Shown: positions 7,128 through 16,535 of the stretch, in pieces
How the letters are laid out: the number at the start of each line of letters is the position of its first letter
Numbering within the stretch: the stretch's first letter is position 1
Source of the DNA: Microcaldota archaeon
Lineage (GTDB): Archaea; Micrarchaeota; Micrarchaeia; Micrarchaeales; CABMGC01
Direction of reading: 5' to 3'
Length of the DNA stretch: 38,164 nucleotides
NCBI GenBank assembly: GCA_028867145.1
Contig: JAGWGX010000006.1
Location: 1-38,164 of the forward strand
Translations under genes and position numbers: made by a program
The notes under the pieces: model-generated
The model's input: the letters and a program-made list of their open reading frames with translations, nothing else
Told to the model about the DNA's origin: nothing
Database searches by the model: none

Positions 7128-9413
7128 TTACGGGTGAACCCAGAGGTTGCTTGTTATTACAGACCCGCCGCCACCTCCGCCTCCGCCCCCAGAACCTCCG
7201 GTTCCCGGATTGCTCACCGCTCCGGTGCCGCCTCCGCCTCCGTGAGTTCCCGAACCAGCCGATCCAAACGTTGTGCAGCAATAGCCCCCGGTGTTGCCCC
7301 CGGCCCCAACGCCACCAGAAGATCCGGCACCCACACTCGTGCTTCCAATAGTAAGGGTCGTAGTGTAGCCTACGAAAATAGTGCCTCCGCTACCTCCCGT
7401 GCCACCTCCGCCTCCTCCGCCTCCTGCGCCGATGCAATTGGCGCCCGCATTGCCGCCCGCCAAACCGCTCGTGGCGCTAGAGCCCGAAACGGTCAGCGTG
7501 CCGGAATTTATAAAGTTGGTGCCGTAGAGCTCAACTATTCCACCGCCCGCGCCTCCGGCGCCGCCATTTGATCCTGTGCCCCCGATATAACCGCCGCATT
7601 GTGAGCCGCTGCCGTCGCCGCCCGCGCCTCCGCCTCCTCCTCCGGCGCCAGTGCTTAGCGTGGTGGAGAGGTAGTGGCTTGTTCTAGTGGTAGCAGAGCC
7701 GCCTGCTCCCCCGTTTCCTCCGCTGCGGGCTTGACCGTAAGGAACAGAAGCGCAGCAAGTGCCAGCTGCGCCCGCTGCGCCACCGGCAGGTGCAGTAATA
7801 ACCCCGTTGTTGGTGAAGGTGTTGTCAGCCTCCATATAATAGCCATTCTCATTGATTGTAACCCCGGAATTAACCGTTATCGAGCCCGTGGCAGCCACGC
7901 TGCACGTCAAGGTTACGGAGCTTGAGTAGGTTACATCGCCAACATAGCTTCCGCACGTAGGGCTTGCGGGAATTGTTGTGCTAGTCGAGCTGGTTGAAGT
8001 TGAGGTTGTTGAGGTAGATGAAGTTGAAGTTGTGGAGGTTGAGGTGGTTGAAGTGGTCGAGGTAGATGAAGTTGAAGTTGTGGAGGTTGAGGTGGTTGAA
8101 GTAGTTGAGGTCGATGTGGTAGAGGTCGTGGAGGTTGTAGTTGAGGTGAATGAGCCTGTCTCTGTTATCGGGTTGTTTAGCGTAATCGAAGGGGTAGTCG
8201 AGGCTCCGGTGTAGCTGCCCGAACCGGTTCCCGTCCATCCATTGAACGCGTATCCTGCGCTTGGGGTCTCTCCAAGGGTTGCGCCGCTGCCTGAGTTGTA
8301 CCATCCGCTAACCGGCGTCACGCTTCCGCCGATTCCTGGGGAGGCGGAGGTCGTGAGGTAGTACTGGGTTATGTAGTTCCCGGTGAGCGTGCAGTTTGCA
8401 ACCCCTGAAAGTGTTCCCGACTGCGTTGTTGCGCCGCAGCCTGTCACAAAGCTATAAACGTACTGAGTGTTAGCAGCTCCTGCGACCGTTGTCTGGAAGG
8501 CATATGAGTGTGAGACCCCCTGCCCGTAGCAGAGCGTCTGTGGAAGCACGGTGTATCCGACCCCGTCAAGCAGGAGTATGTTTCCCGTCGCGCCAGAAAT
8601 CGATGGTGCGGAGATGGTGTAGCAAACCGGAGCTGTGAATGCAACCACCACGTTTGCAACAATGTTTGCAAAAGAGGCGGTGACAAACACGTTCCCTGTG
8701 GCGGAGCTTGAGATATACGAGAACGCATTCCCGTTCCCATCAGTTGTTGTGACAAGCGGATTGACGGGAGCACTAATCGAGTTTGAAGTGAAGTTGACCG
8801 TTGCACCGGACACAGGGGTGCCAAGAAGCCTAACGTTTGCAGTAAGTTTGTCAAAGGAAGTTGACAAAGCAACCTGCGAAGAGTTTTGAGCACTTAAGGA
8901 AACAGTGATCGTGGTTGGAGAGAGAAGCTGGGAGGAGTGGGTGCTGAAGGTGCCAGCGAAGTTCTGCCTCTGATTATTTGAACATGATAGAACGTTGCCG
9001 CCAGGGCAGGGGGTATAGCTTAAAATGAACTTCCCTGATGCAAGCGCGCCCTGGGAAAGTGCAGGAGTTATAGTGGCATTGCAGATTATAGCACCGCCAG
9101 GATAGACAAAATTCGGCCTGCATGAGGCGATTATCGGATTGTATCCAGTTAGGTTCACGTTAAGGAGCGGATTTAGTATAGGGAACGGGTTTGTGTTTGT
9201 CAAAAGAAGCGCAATCTTGGAGAGAGTGTTTGAGGAGCCAAGGACTATGTCCTGGCAGTAGGGACCGGAGTAAAAGGAGCATGAGGACTGAGTGATTGTG
9301 GAGGGAGCAAAGACAAAAAGGTAGAGCGAAGCGGTCACAATGGCCGCAATCAGAAATGCCCATCCATAAGTTAGGATGTACTCTGTCGCAGATTGGACCT
9401 TTTTGCCCGCCAT
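7128..9413 (-). CDS. class III signal-peptide surface protein, chassis A + T/S linker + Gly-rich module type 1
   Basis: N-term MAGKKVQSATEYILTYGWAFLIAAIVTASLYLFVFAPS; Big/Ig-like segment (LLGTPVSGATVNFTSNSISAPVNPLVTTTDGNGNAFSYISSSATGNVFVTASF); InlB-like repeat (YYLTTSASPGIGGSVTPVSGWYNSGSGATLGETPSAGYAFNGWTGTGSGSYTG...); STTSTST linker; C-term CGSYVGDVTYSSSVTLTC... Gly-rich. ATG at 9411-9413 preferred over the GTG at 9416. Confidence 0.85.
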   Translation of the reverse strand: MAGKKVQSATEYILTYGWAFLIAAIVTASLYLFVFAPSTITQSSCSFYSGPYCQDIVLGSSNTLSKIALLLTNTNPFPILNPLLNVNLTGYNPIIASCRPNFVYPGGAIICNATITPALSQGALASGKFILSYTPCPGGNVLSCSNNQRQNFAGTFSTHSSQLLSPTTITVSLSAQNSSQVALSTSFDKLTANVRLLGTPVSGATVNFTSNSISAPVNPLVTTTDGNGNAFSYISSSATGNVFVTASFANIVANVVVAFTAPVCYTISAPSISGATGNILLLDGVGYTVLPQTLCYGQGVSHSYAFQTTVAGAANTQYVYSFVTGCGATTQSGTLSGVANCTLTGNYITQYYLTTSASPGIGGSVTPVSGWYNSGSGATLGETPSAGYAFNGWTGTGSGSYTGASTTPSITLNNPITETGSFTSTTTSTTSTTSTSTTSTTSTSTTSTSSTSTTSTTSTSTTSTSSTSTTSTSTSSTSTTIPASPTCGSYVGDVTYSSSVTLTCSVAATGSITVNSGVTINENGYYMEADNTFTNNGVITAPAGGAAGAAGTCCASVPYGQARSGGNGGAGGSATTRTSHYLSTTLSTGAGGGGGGAGGDGSGSQCGGYIGGTGSNGGAGGAGGGIVELYGTNFINSGTLTVSGSSATSGLAGGNAGANCIGAGGGGGGGGTGGSGGTIFVGYTTTLTIGSTSVGAGSSGGVGAGGNTGGYCCTTFGSAGSGTHGGGGGTGAVSNPGTGGSGGGGGGGGGSVITSNLWVHP
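8011..8106. repeat. two copies of a 48-bp tandem repeat (with a degenerate third to about 8150) encoding the Thr/Ser linker
   Basis: gaggtagatgaagttgaagttgtggaggttgaggtggttgaagt(ggtc) at 8011 and again at 8059, near-identical; in frame (16 aa). Confidence 0.85.
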
Positions 9414-9440
9414 CACATCGTGATTACTTGCAATAATATG

Positions 9441-9450
9441 CTTAAATTAC
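9441..9450 (-). promoter_or_regulatory. candidate TATA element of the 7128-9413 gene (GTAATTTAAG)
   Basis: Located 28-37 nt upstream of the ATG; similar element (GTGATTTAAG, GTTATTTAAG, GGGATTTAAA) lies 20-35 nt upstream of the other three chassis A genes. Confidence 0.45.
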
Positions 9451-9538
9451 TTTCTGAATGCAGACAAGCTAGTGCAATATCAAAAATAGGATAACACCCC
9501 TATAATTTGGGGCAAAAACAAAAAAGTAGAGGCCAACC

Positions 9539-10687
9539 TTAGAGGTTGACATCTATGTTTAGCTCCTGCTTGAGTTCGCGGTACCTGTTTCGAATCGTGA
9601 CCTCTGTCACTCCCGCAACATCCGCAACCTCCTTCTGGGTCCTTCTCTCGCCAACTAGCGCGCCTGCAATGTAGACCGCAGCCGCAGACACTCCTGTCGG
9701 GGATCTTCCGCTGACAAGTCCCTTCTTCATTGCCTGCTTGAGCAGGGCGACAGCCTTTTCCTGGGCCTCGCCGCTAAGCTTTAGCGCAGCGACGTACCTT
9801 GGAACGTAGCTTGATGGATCCGTAAGCGGAATCTTGAGGTTTAGCTCGTGGGAGACTACCCTATATGCCCTTCCGATCTCCTTCTTTGGAACTCCGGAAA
9901 TCTGCGCAATCTCGTCAAGCGTTCTCGGCATTCCCGCATTCCTGCAGGTCGCGTAGAGCGCCGCATTGACGACTGTCTCTATTGGACGACCCCTAATTAG
10001 GTTGTTCTTGACGCACTGCCTGTAGAGAAGCGCCGCGCTTTCCCTTATGTTGTCTGGGAGTCCCAGATAGGATGCAACTCTGTTGAGCTCTGGAAGCGCA
10101 ATCAGGTAGTTTCGCTCGCTAGATGATGCGATGCTCGCCCTCTTGTGCCACTTTCGCATCCTGTATAGCTGAGCCTGCCTCTTTGACGGCAGCCTTGCTC
10201 CACGGATGTCCCTGTTATACATATCAATCTCTGTGACAAGTCCCTTGTTTGGCTTCATGTACTTTATCGGAGCCCCAGTCCTTGCCCTCGAGTTTCTCTG
10301 GTCGGCGTCGAATGCTCTCCACTCCGGCCCTGTGTCTGTTACGTTGTCTTCGATCACAAGTCCGCATGAATTGCAGACCAGCTCCCCCTTCTCGGAGTCA
10401 TAGATCACATCAGAGCTTCCGCAGCTAGGGCACCTTGAGGTCTTTCCCGCGACCTTCGAGCCGTGTCCCTCTCTCACCAGCTTAACCTCTTGCTGAACTG
10501 AGGCGTCAAGCTCGTCTTGGGGCGCAAATGGAAGGTTTGAGTTCTGTGACTTTATCGCCTCCACCATCATAGAGGATGCTGATGCAGCCTTCGGTTTGGT
10601 GATGGGCGCCGCCTTTGACTTTGCGGGTGCCTTCTTTGAAGCAGCCTTTGATTTAGGTTTGTCTTTTTTCGTTGCCATGTGAACCAC
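9539..10687 (-). CDS. tfb: transcription initiation factor TFB with a long Lys/Ala-rich N-terminal extension
   Basis: 382 aa; zinc ribbon CPSCGSSDVIYDSEKGELVCNSCGLVIEDN, B-reader/linker PEWRAFDADQRNSRARTGAP, two cyclin folds and C-terminal HTH (TQKEVADVAGVTEVTIRNRYRELKQEL). Confidence 0.95.
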   Translation of the reverse strand: MVHMATKKDKPKSKAASKKAPAKSKAAPITKPKAASASSMMVEAIKSQNSNLPFAPQDELDASVQQEVKLVREGHGSKVAGKTSRCPSCGSSDVIYDSEKGELVCNSCGLVIEDNVTDTGPEWRAFDADQRNSRARTGAPIKYMKPNKGLVTEIDMYNRDIRGARLPSKRQAQLYRMRKWHKRASIASSSERNYLIALPELNRVASYLGLPDNIRESAALLYRQCVKNNLIRGRPIETVVNAALYATCRNAGMPRTLDEIAQISGVPKKEIGRAYRVVSHELNLKIPLTDPSSYVPRYVAALKLSGEAQEKAVALLKQAMKKGLVSGRSPTGVSAAAVYIAGALVGERRTQKEVADVAGVTEVTIRNRYRELKQELNIDVNL

Positions 10688-10827
10688 TTGAATATGAGTC
10701 TTGAAGGTTTCTTTCGTCGATGACTTAGAGTTAACCTTTTAAATATTACTAAAATGAGTAATGTAATAATGAAGAATTAGATATATAAACCTTTCGGTAA
10801 GAAAATCGCCAAAACGCAAAAATAGGC

Positions 10828-11028
10828 CTAATTTCTCTTAATTTTAAGTTCTTTTTTTGAGCTATCTTGACTCTCAGTTTTTATGCTAAATACCTTGCTG
10901 GGCTTCTCGATTGGCATTATCTCTCTTTCCGACCATTTTGGTATAGGACGCCTTTCCTGGACATAATCGTAAGCTGCACCGTAAGCATCCGTAAACTCAT
11001 TTTTTGCGCGCTCTTTAACTTCCAACAT
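10828..11028 (-). CDS. hypothetical small basic protein (66 aa)
   Basis: MLEVKERAKNEFTDAYGAAYDYVQERRPIPKWSEREIMPIEKPSKVFSIKTESQDSSKKELKIKRN; internal Met chosen because the 11172 start overlaps valS. Confidence 0.35.
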   Translation of the reverse strand: MLEVKERAKNEFTDAYGAAYDYVQERRPIPKWSEREIMPIEKPSKVFSIKTESQDSSKKELKIKRN

Positions 11029-11150
11029 TTTAATCCGAGCTATTAGGAATTTTATACTATTTATAGCCAGCCTATTGTTCCGTTTGTCAAAAAGGGATAA
11101 TAATATATTTAACCAACTGTAAATAGCAGATACGTTTCTTAGTGAAGTAG

Positions 11151-13532
11151 ATGGAAAGCCGTTACGATCCAAACATTGTTGAGGGAAAGATAAGGAAGTT
11201 CTGGGAGGAGAACCAGATATACAAGTTTGAGATAGAGGGCAAGAAAGAGATCTTTTCTATTGACACTCCGCCCCCAACGGTATCTGGGGAGCTTCACCTT
11301 GGCCACGCCTTTTCCTACTCACAGGCGGAGTTCATAGCAAGATACAAGAGAATGCGGGGATACAGCGTCTTCTACCCGTTCGGGCTCGACAACAACGGGC
11401 TTCCGACCGAGATGCTAATCGAGAAGAAGTTTGACACGACCGCTGAGAAGCTTGGAAGGGAGAAGTTTGTCGAGCTTGTCAGGAGGGAGATTGCGGTATA
11501 TAATGAGAGATACATCGAGCTTTGGAAGAAGATGGGGGTCTCGGTTGATTGGTCGCTTTTATATCAAACAATAAGTCCGGATGTCCAGAAAATTTCTCAG
11601 AAGTCCTTCCTTGAATTAAACAAGATGGGAAGGGCGTACAGGAAGGAGGCTCCGGCGCTCTTTTGCCCAAAGGACAGGACCACCGTCTCGCAGATGGAGC
11701 TCAAGGACAAGATGCTAAAAAGCAAGATAATTTACCTGAAATTTTCGGACGATGTCACAATTGCGACAACAAGACCAGAGCTGCTTCCCGCATGTGTCGC
11801 AATCTTTGTTGGGCTTGACGACCCAAAGCATAAGCACCTTGTGGGAAAAGAGATAGCAGTTCCAATCTTTGGGAACAAGGTAAAGGTAATTGCGGACAGG
11901 AGGGTCGACCCTGAATTTGGAACCGGAGTGGTGATGTGCTGCACCTTTGGGGACCAGACAGACATTGAGTGGTACAAGCAGTACAACCTTGAGCTAAAGA
12001 TGATAATTGATGAGAAGGGGCGAATGGATCATCCCTACTATAACGGAATAAAGATCAAAGAGGCAAGGGAGAAGATAATCAAGGACCTAAGCGAAAAGGG
12101 CTTCCTTGTGAGCGAGGAGGAGATTGAGCATAATGTGAACGTCCACGACAGGTGTGGAACGGAAATTGAGTTCATAGTAAAGAAGCAGTGGTACATAAGG
12201 TACCTGGACTTAAAGCCAAAGTTCCTTGAACTCGGATCAGAGGTGAAGTGGCATCCATCGCACATGAAAGTGAGATACGACAATTGGGTGAATGCGCTTG
12301 CATGGGACTGGAGCATTTCAAGGCAGAGGTTCTTTGGGGTCTTCTTCCCGATGTGGTACTGCAAGAAGTGCGATGAGCCTCACTTCGCGGAGGAAAAAGA
12401 CCTTCCGATAAATCCATTCATCGACAAGCCAAAGGGAAAGTGCACCAAGTGCGAATCTGAGGAGTTTGAACCGGAGACTGACGTAATGGACACTTGGGCA
12501 ACCTCATCTCTAACGCCCTTGATAAACGCAAGATGGGGAATTGATGACAAGTACAAGAAGATACTTCCGATGAGCCTGAGAGCACAGGCACACGACATAA
12601 TCTCATTTTGGGCATTCAACACGATAGTCAAATCGTATTTCCACATGGGGACAATTCCGTGGAGGGAGATAATAATCTCGGGACATGGGCTTGACTCAAA
12701 GGGGCAGCCGATGCACAAGAGCGCCGGAAATGTGGTGAGCCCTGAGCAGTACCTTCCAAAGTACGGGGCGGATCCGATAAGGTACTGGGCAAGCTCTTCG
12801 GTTTTGGGAGAGGACAACTCTTTCCAGGAAAAAGAGGTGATAACAGGCTCAAGGCTCATCAACAAGCTCTGGAACGTGACAAGGTTTGTGGAGATGACAT
12901 CGCAGGAGTTTGAGAGATCCCAAAGCCCAAGCCTTCTGGATAAGTGGATTCTGCACAGGCTTGAGGAGACGGTGACCAAGGCAACCGAAGAGTTTGACAA
13001 CTACGACTATTTCAAGGCGAGAAGCACGATAGAGGCGCTCTTCTGGGAGTTCTCAAACGACTACATGGAGTTTGTGAAGGACAGGGTGTATGCGAAGGAC
13101 AAGAAGGTTGCATATGTGCTGAACATAGTCCTGGTCGATCTTGTCAAGATGTTTGCGCCATTCATACCGTTTGTCACAGAGGAAATCTACCAGAGCGTTC
13201 TGCTCTCAGGCGGCACAATTGAAAGGCTCGGCTGGGAAAAGGCAAAGTCGATACACCTTGAGAGCTGGCCAAAGTCTCATGGCAAAAAGGAGAAGGAGAT
13301 CGAGGATGCGCTGCTTCTCGTGAGGATAATATTATTTGTGAGAAAGTGGAAGCACGACAACAGGCTTGCGCTTAACTCAGAAATTGGCGAGGTAGTACTT
13401 TCAAAGGAGATTGAAAAGAGGCTGGGGCGCTATGTTGATGAGCTAAAGAGCGCGATGAAGATAAAGGAGGTAAAGTTCGGAGAGGGGGAGCTTGAGCTTG
13501 AGGAGGGCGTGAGGCTTTCCATCAAGGCGTGA
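11151..13532 (+). CDS. valS: valyl-tRNA synthetase (archaeal type)
   Basis: 793 aa; PPPTVSGELHLGHAFSYSQAEFIARYKRMRGYSVFYPFGLDNNGLPTE, WDWSISRQRFFGVFFPMWYC, GQPMHKSAGNVVSPEQ (KMSKS-like). Confidence 0.93.
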   Translation: MESRYDPNIVEGKIRKFWEENQIYKFEIEGKKEIFSIDTPPPTVSGELHLGHAFSYSQAEFIARYKRMRGYSVFYPFGLDNNGLPTEMLIEKKFDTTAEKLGREKFVELVRREIAVYNERYIELWKKMGVSVDWSLLYQTISPDVQKISQKSFLELNKMGRAYRKEAPALFCPKDRTTVSQMELKDKMLKSKIIYLKFSDDVTIATTRPELLPACVAIFVGLDDPKHKHLVGKEIAVPIFGNKVKVIADRRVDPEFGTGVVMCCTFGDQTDIEWYKQYNLELKMIIDEKGRMDHPYYNGIKIKEAREKIIKDLSEKGFLVSEEEIEHNVNVHDRCGTEIEFIVKKQWYIRYLDLKPKFLELGSEVKWHPSHMKVRYDNWVNALAWDWSISRQRFFGVFFPMWYCKKCDEPHFAEEKDLPINPFIDKPKGKCTKCESEEFEPETDVMDTWATSSLTPLINARWGIDDKYKKILPMSLRAQAHDIISFWAFNTIVKSYFHMGTIPWREIIISGHGLDSKGQPMHKSAGNVVSPEQYLPKYGADPIRYWASSSVLGEDNSFQEKEVITGSRLINKLWNVTRFVEMTSQEFERSQSPSLLDKWILHRLEETVTKATEEFDNYDYFKARSTIEALFWEFSNDYMEFVKDRVYAKDKKVAYVLNIVLVDLVKMFAPFIPFVTEEIYQSVLLSGGTIERLGWEKAKSIHLESWPKSHGKKEKEIEDALLLVRIILFVRKWKHDNRLALNSEIGEVVLSKEIEKRLGRYVDELKSAMKIKEVKFGEGELELEEGVRLSIKA

Positions 13533-13658
13533 GCTTTAAGGAAAATACTTATAAATGTTCTTGGTGAATACATATCCATAGATAGGATTGAGTTTAAGGT
13601 AAAATTTATTTCTGTCCTATCTTGAAATTTAATGACTTAGACGAACTTATGTGATATC

Positions 13659-14126
13659 ATGGCGCGAATGCACACCGGCGGACACGGAAAGGCAAAGTCA
13701 AGGAAGCCTGAGGTGGAGCTGGGCGTGATGCCAGAGGATGTCACAATCACAAAGGCGCAGATCGAGGACGTAATTGTCGACTACGCAAAGCAGAACATGC
13801 ACCAGGCGCAAATAGGGCAGGCGCTAAAGGAGAAGCACGGTATAAAATATATTAAGCAAATTTTCGGCAAGAGGCTTGGGGAGATACTGGGGGAGAAGAA
13901 GGTTGCAAACGCATACCCTCAGGACTTTTTGGACCTGATCAAGAAGGCGGTGGTGATGAGAAGCCACCTTGCAAAGAACCACAGGGACGTTTACGGCGCA
14001 ACCAGGCTAAAGAGGGTTGAGTCAAAGATCTGGAGGCTCACAAAGTACTACAAGAGCACCGGAGTTATCCCTCAGGACTGGAAGTACGAGCCGGAGAAGG
14101 CAGCGCTGCTCGTTAAGGGAAGATAA
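13659..14126 (+). CDS. rps15: 30S ribosomal protein S15 (S13e family)
   Basis: 155 aa; MARMHTGGHGKAKSRKP... and LIKKAVVMRSHLAKNHRDVYGATRLKRVESKIWRLTKYYKSTGVIPQDWKYEPEKAALLVK. Confidence 0.94.
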   Translation: MARMHTGGHGKAKSRKPEVELGVMPEDVTITKAQIEDVIVDYAKQNMHQAQIGQALKEKHGIKYIKQIFGKRLGEILGEKKVANAYPQDFLDLIKKAVVMRSHLAKNHRDVYGATRLKRVESKIWRLTKYYKSTGVIPQDWKYEPEKAALLVKGR

Positions 14127-14128
14127 TC

Positions 14129-14695
14129 ATGGCAACTACAACCAAGTCAATAGAGAAGTGGAAGACCAAGCAGTGGTTCAATGTCCACACGCCAAAGATC
14201 CTTGGAGAGTCGATTATCGGCGAGATACCGGCGCAGGACGAGAAGGCGGTGCTTGGCAGGATAATCAAGGTCAGCCTTTCGTGGGTCACAAAGAACCCAG
14301 CGCACTCGTTCATGACAATTGGCCTTAGGGTGACGGGCGCAAACGGCGACGCAGCCCAGACAGAGCTTGACAATCTAGAGTTAATCTACAGCTACACCCA
14401 CTCGCTGGTGCGAAGGGGACAGAGCGTGGTCTATACAATCTCAAAGATGGCAGACAAGAACGGAAAGCCGGTTGTCCTAAAGCTCATCGGGATTAGCAGG
14501 TACAAGATCAACACGCCAAAGAAGGCAGGAATAAGGAAGATACTAATTGACTACGCAAAGGAGTACATGGCCGCAAAGTCCACAGAGGAGTTTGTGAAGG
14601 CGGTAATCGACGGCTCATTCCAGATTGAGGCAATCAAGAAGGCAAACTCGATCGCCCCAATTGCAAAGCTTGAAGTAAAGAAGATAGAGCTCTAA
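14129..14695 (+). CDS. rps3ae: 30S ribosomal protein S3Ae (eS1)
   Basis: 188 aa; KWKTKQWFNVHTPKILGESIIGEIPAQDEKAVLGRIIKVSLSWVT... matches the S3Ae/eS1 N-terminal pattern; directly after rps15. Confidence 0.88.
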   Translation: MATTTKSIEKWKTKQWFNVHTPKILGESIIGEIPAQDEKAVLGRIIKVSLSWVTKNPAHSFMTIGLRVTGANGDAAQTELDNLELIYSYTHSLVRRGQSVVYTISKMADKNGKPVVLKLIGISRYKINTPKKAGIRKILIDYAKEYMAAKSTEEFVKAVIDGSFQIEAIKKANSIAPIAKLEVKKIEL

Positions 14696-14736
14696 CCCTA
14701 AAAGGAAGATAGGTATTTAGCATTTTAACCACCTAG

Positions 14737-14751
14737 TATAACTCAGTTATA
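14737..14751. promoter_or_regulatory. palindromic candidate operator TATAAC-TCA-GTTATA upstream of the 14761 regulator
   Basis: Perfect 6-3-6 inverted repeat ending 10 nt before the ATG; imperfectly spaced outer arms ACCAC (14728) and GTGGT (14753). Confidence 0.45.
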
Positions 14752-14760
14752 AGTGGTGTA

Positions 14761-15096
14761 ATGTCATCGGTCTACGAAACTGCTGCGAACGAGACAATTC
14801 CAGCCGTGCGCTCATACATGGCGAAGGAGCTGGTGAACACCCACAACCTGAGCGAGGAGAAGGTCGGGGAGCTGCTTGACGTTGCGCAGGCGGCAATTAG
14901 CAAGTACGTAAACGGCAAGTCCTCAGAAAAAGTCAAGGCGGTTGAAAAGAATCTTGATAAAAAACTAATTGACAAATATGTTGAGAAAATCGCTCAGGGA
15001 GACAAAAGGTATGTTAGCGCGTGCATCTGCACAGTTTGCAGGACAATAAGCAAGTGCGAATGCGCATTTTCGAAGGCAAAGACGGTTAAGATTTAG
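14761..15096 (+). CDS. HTH transcriptional regulator with C-terminal Cys cluster
   Basis: 111 aa; [30 protein letters not shown]-term [20 protein letters not shown] (CxCx2Cx5CxC); 11 nt upstream of sufB. Confidence 0.75.
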   Translation: MSSVYETAANETIPAVRSYMAKELVNTHNLSEEKVGELLDVAQAAISKYVNGKSSEKVKAVEKNLDKKLIDKYVEKIAQGDKRYVSACICTVCRTISKCECAFSKAKTVKI

Positions 15097-15107
15097 CTTG
15101 TGGTAGA

Positions 15108-16526
15108 ATGTCTGAAACAATAAAGGAGCAGCTGGTTGAAAGGGATGAGAGCTACAAGGCAAACTATGGATTCCATGACGATTTTGAGTACAAGTTCAAG
15201 ACAAGAAAGGGGCTTGATGAGGAGATAGTAAGAGAAATCTCAACGATGAAAAATGAGCCGGAATGGATGTTAGAAAAAAGATTACAGGCGTATAAAATAT
15301 TCCTTTCAAAGCCAACTCCGACGTGGGGTGCAGATCTTAGCAAGATTGATTACAATGAAATTTATTATTACCTTAAGGCCACCGATAAAAAGGGGAGCAA
15401 ATGGGAAGACGTCCCAGATGAAATAAAAAAGACCTTTGATAAATTAGGAATACCCGAGGCGGAACAGAAGTTTTTTGCAGGAGCGGAAGCACAATACGAT
15501 TCTGAAGTGGTTTACAGTCACATCAGAAAGGATCTTGAGGAACAAGGAGTCATCTTCACAGACACTGACAATGCACTTAGGAAATACCCGGATATTTTTA
15601 AAAAATATTTTGGAACAGTGATACCCCCATCTGACAACAAATTTGCGGCACTTAATACGGCTGTTTGGTCAGGGGGATCTTTTATTTATGTACCAAAGGG
15701 AGTAAAAGTGAAGATGCCTTTGCAAGCATATTTCAGAATAAACTCTGATAAGGCAGGACAATTTGAACGAACTCTTATTATCGCTGATGAAGGAAGTGAG
15801 GTGGTTTATCTCGAAGGCTGCACTGCGCCCATATTTATGGCATCTGCACTTCATTCAGCAATAGTTGAAATTGTGGTTCATAAAAATGCACATGTAAGAT
15901 ATGTAACGATACAAAATTGGTCAAAAAATGTTTATAATTTAGTGACACAGAGAGCTTTCGTTTACGAAAACGGATACATGGAATGGATTGATGCAAATAT
16001 TGGTAGTAAAATTAATATGAAGTACCCGAGCGCATTTCTAAAAGAAAGGGGTGCAAAGGGAGAAATACTTTCTATTGCTGTCGCAGGTAAAGACCAAGTA
16101 CAGGACTCGGGAGGTAAAATTTATCACTTGGCACCAGATACCACATCTAGAATTATTTCAAAATCTGTTTCAAGAGGCAATGGAATTACATCATATCGTG
16201 GTTTATTACATATTGGCGCAAATGCACTACGCGCAAGGTCAACGGTCAGATGCGATGCGCTGCTGCTTGACGAGCACGCAAGGACAAACACTTACCCATA
16301 TATGCAAATCTCAACCGATGACGCGGACATAAGCCACGAGGCAAGCGTCGGAAAGATAGGGGAGGAGCAGCTATTCTACTTAATGTCAAGGGGTCTCACT
16401 GAAGAGGAGGCAATAGCGACCATAGTCCTGGGATTCATCAAGCCGCTTGCGGACGTGCTTCCTTTGGAGTATTCCCTTGAACTAAAGAGGCTGATAAATC
16501 TGGACATGACCAATTCGGTCGGATGA
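15108..16526 (+). CDS. sufB: Fe-S cluster assembly protein SufB
   Basis: 472 aa; [106 protein letters not shown]. Confidence 0.96.
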   Translation: MSETIKEQLVERDESYKANYGFHDDFEYKFKTRKGLDEEIVREISTMKNEPEWMLEKRLQAYKIFLSKPTPTWGADLSKIDYNEIYYYLKATDKKGSKWEDVPDEIKKTFDKLGIPEAEQKFFAGAEAQYDSEVVYSHIRKDLEEQGVIFTDTDNALRKYPDIFKKYFGTVIPPSDNKFAALNTAVWSGGSFIYVPKGVKVKMPLQAYFRINSDKAGQFERTLIIADEGSEVVYLEGCTAPIFMASALHSAIVEIVVHKNAHVRYVTIQNWSKNVYNLVTQRAFVYENGYMEWIDANIGSKINMKYPSAFLKERGAKGEILSIAVAGKDQVQDSGGKIYHLAPDTTSRIISKSVSRGNGITSYRGLLHIGANALRARSTVRCDALLLDEHARTNTYPYMQISTDDADISHEASVGKIGEEQLFYLMSRGLTEEEAIATIVLGFIKPLADVLPLEYSLELKRLINLDMTNSVG

Positions 16527-16535
16527 GGTTTCAAA

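Noticed and set aside
7104-7571. Plus-strand ORFs antisense to the Gly-rich modules (also 21566-21886, 27646-27950, 33898-34389)
   Set aside because: Low-complexity reverse readings of Gly/Ser/Thr-coding DNA with no recognisable motifs; the minus-strand frames have coherent homologous domains.
7978-8214. Plus-strand ORF MLVELVEVEVVEVDEV... and a CRISPR-like regular repeat
   Set aside because: Antisense reading of the Thr/Ser linker. The repeats are contiguous with no unique spacers, so not a CRISPR array.
15108-16526. SufB as two genes or a pseudogene because of the composition shift
   Set aside because: The reading frame is continuous and conserved SufB motifs are intact on both sides; composition shift reported instead as mosaicism.
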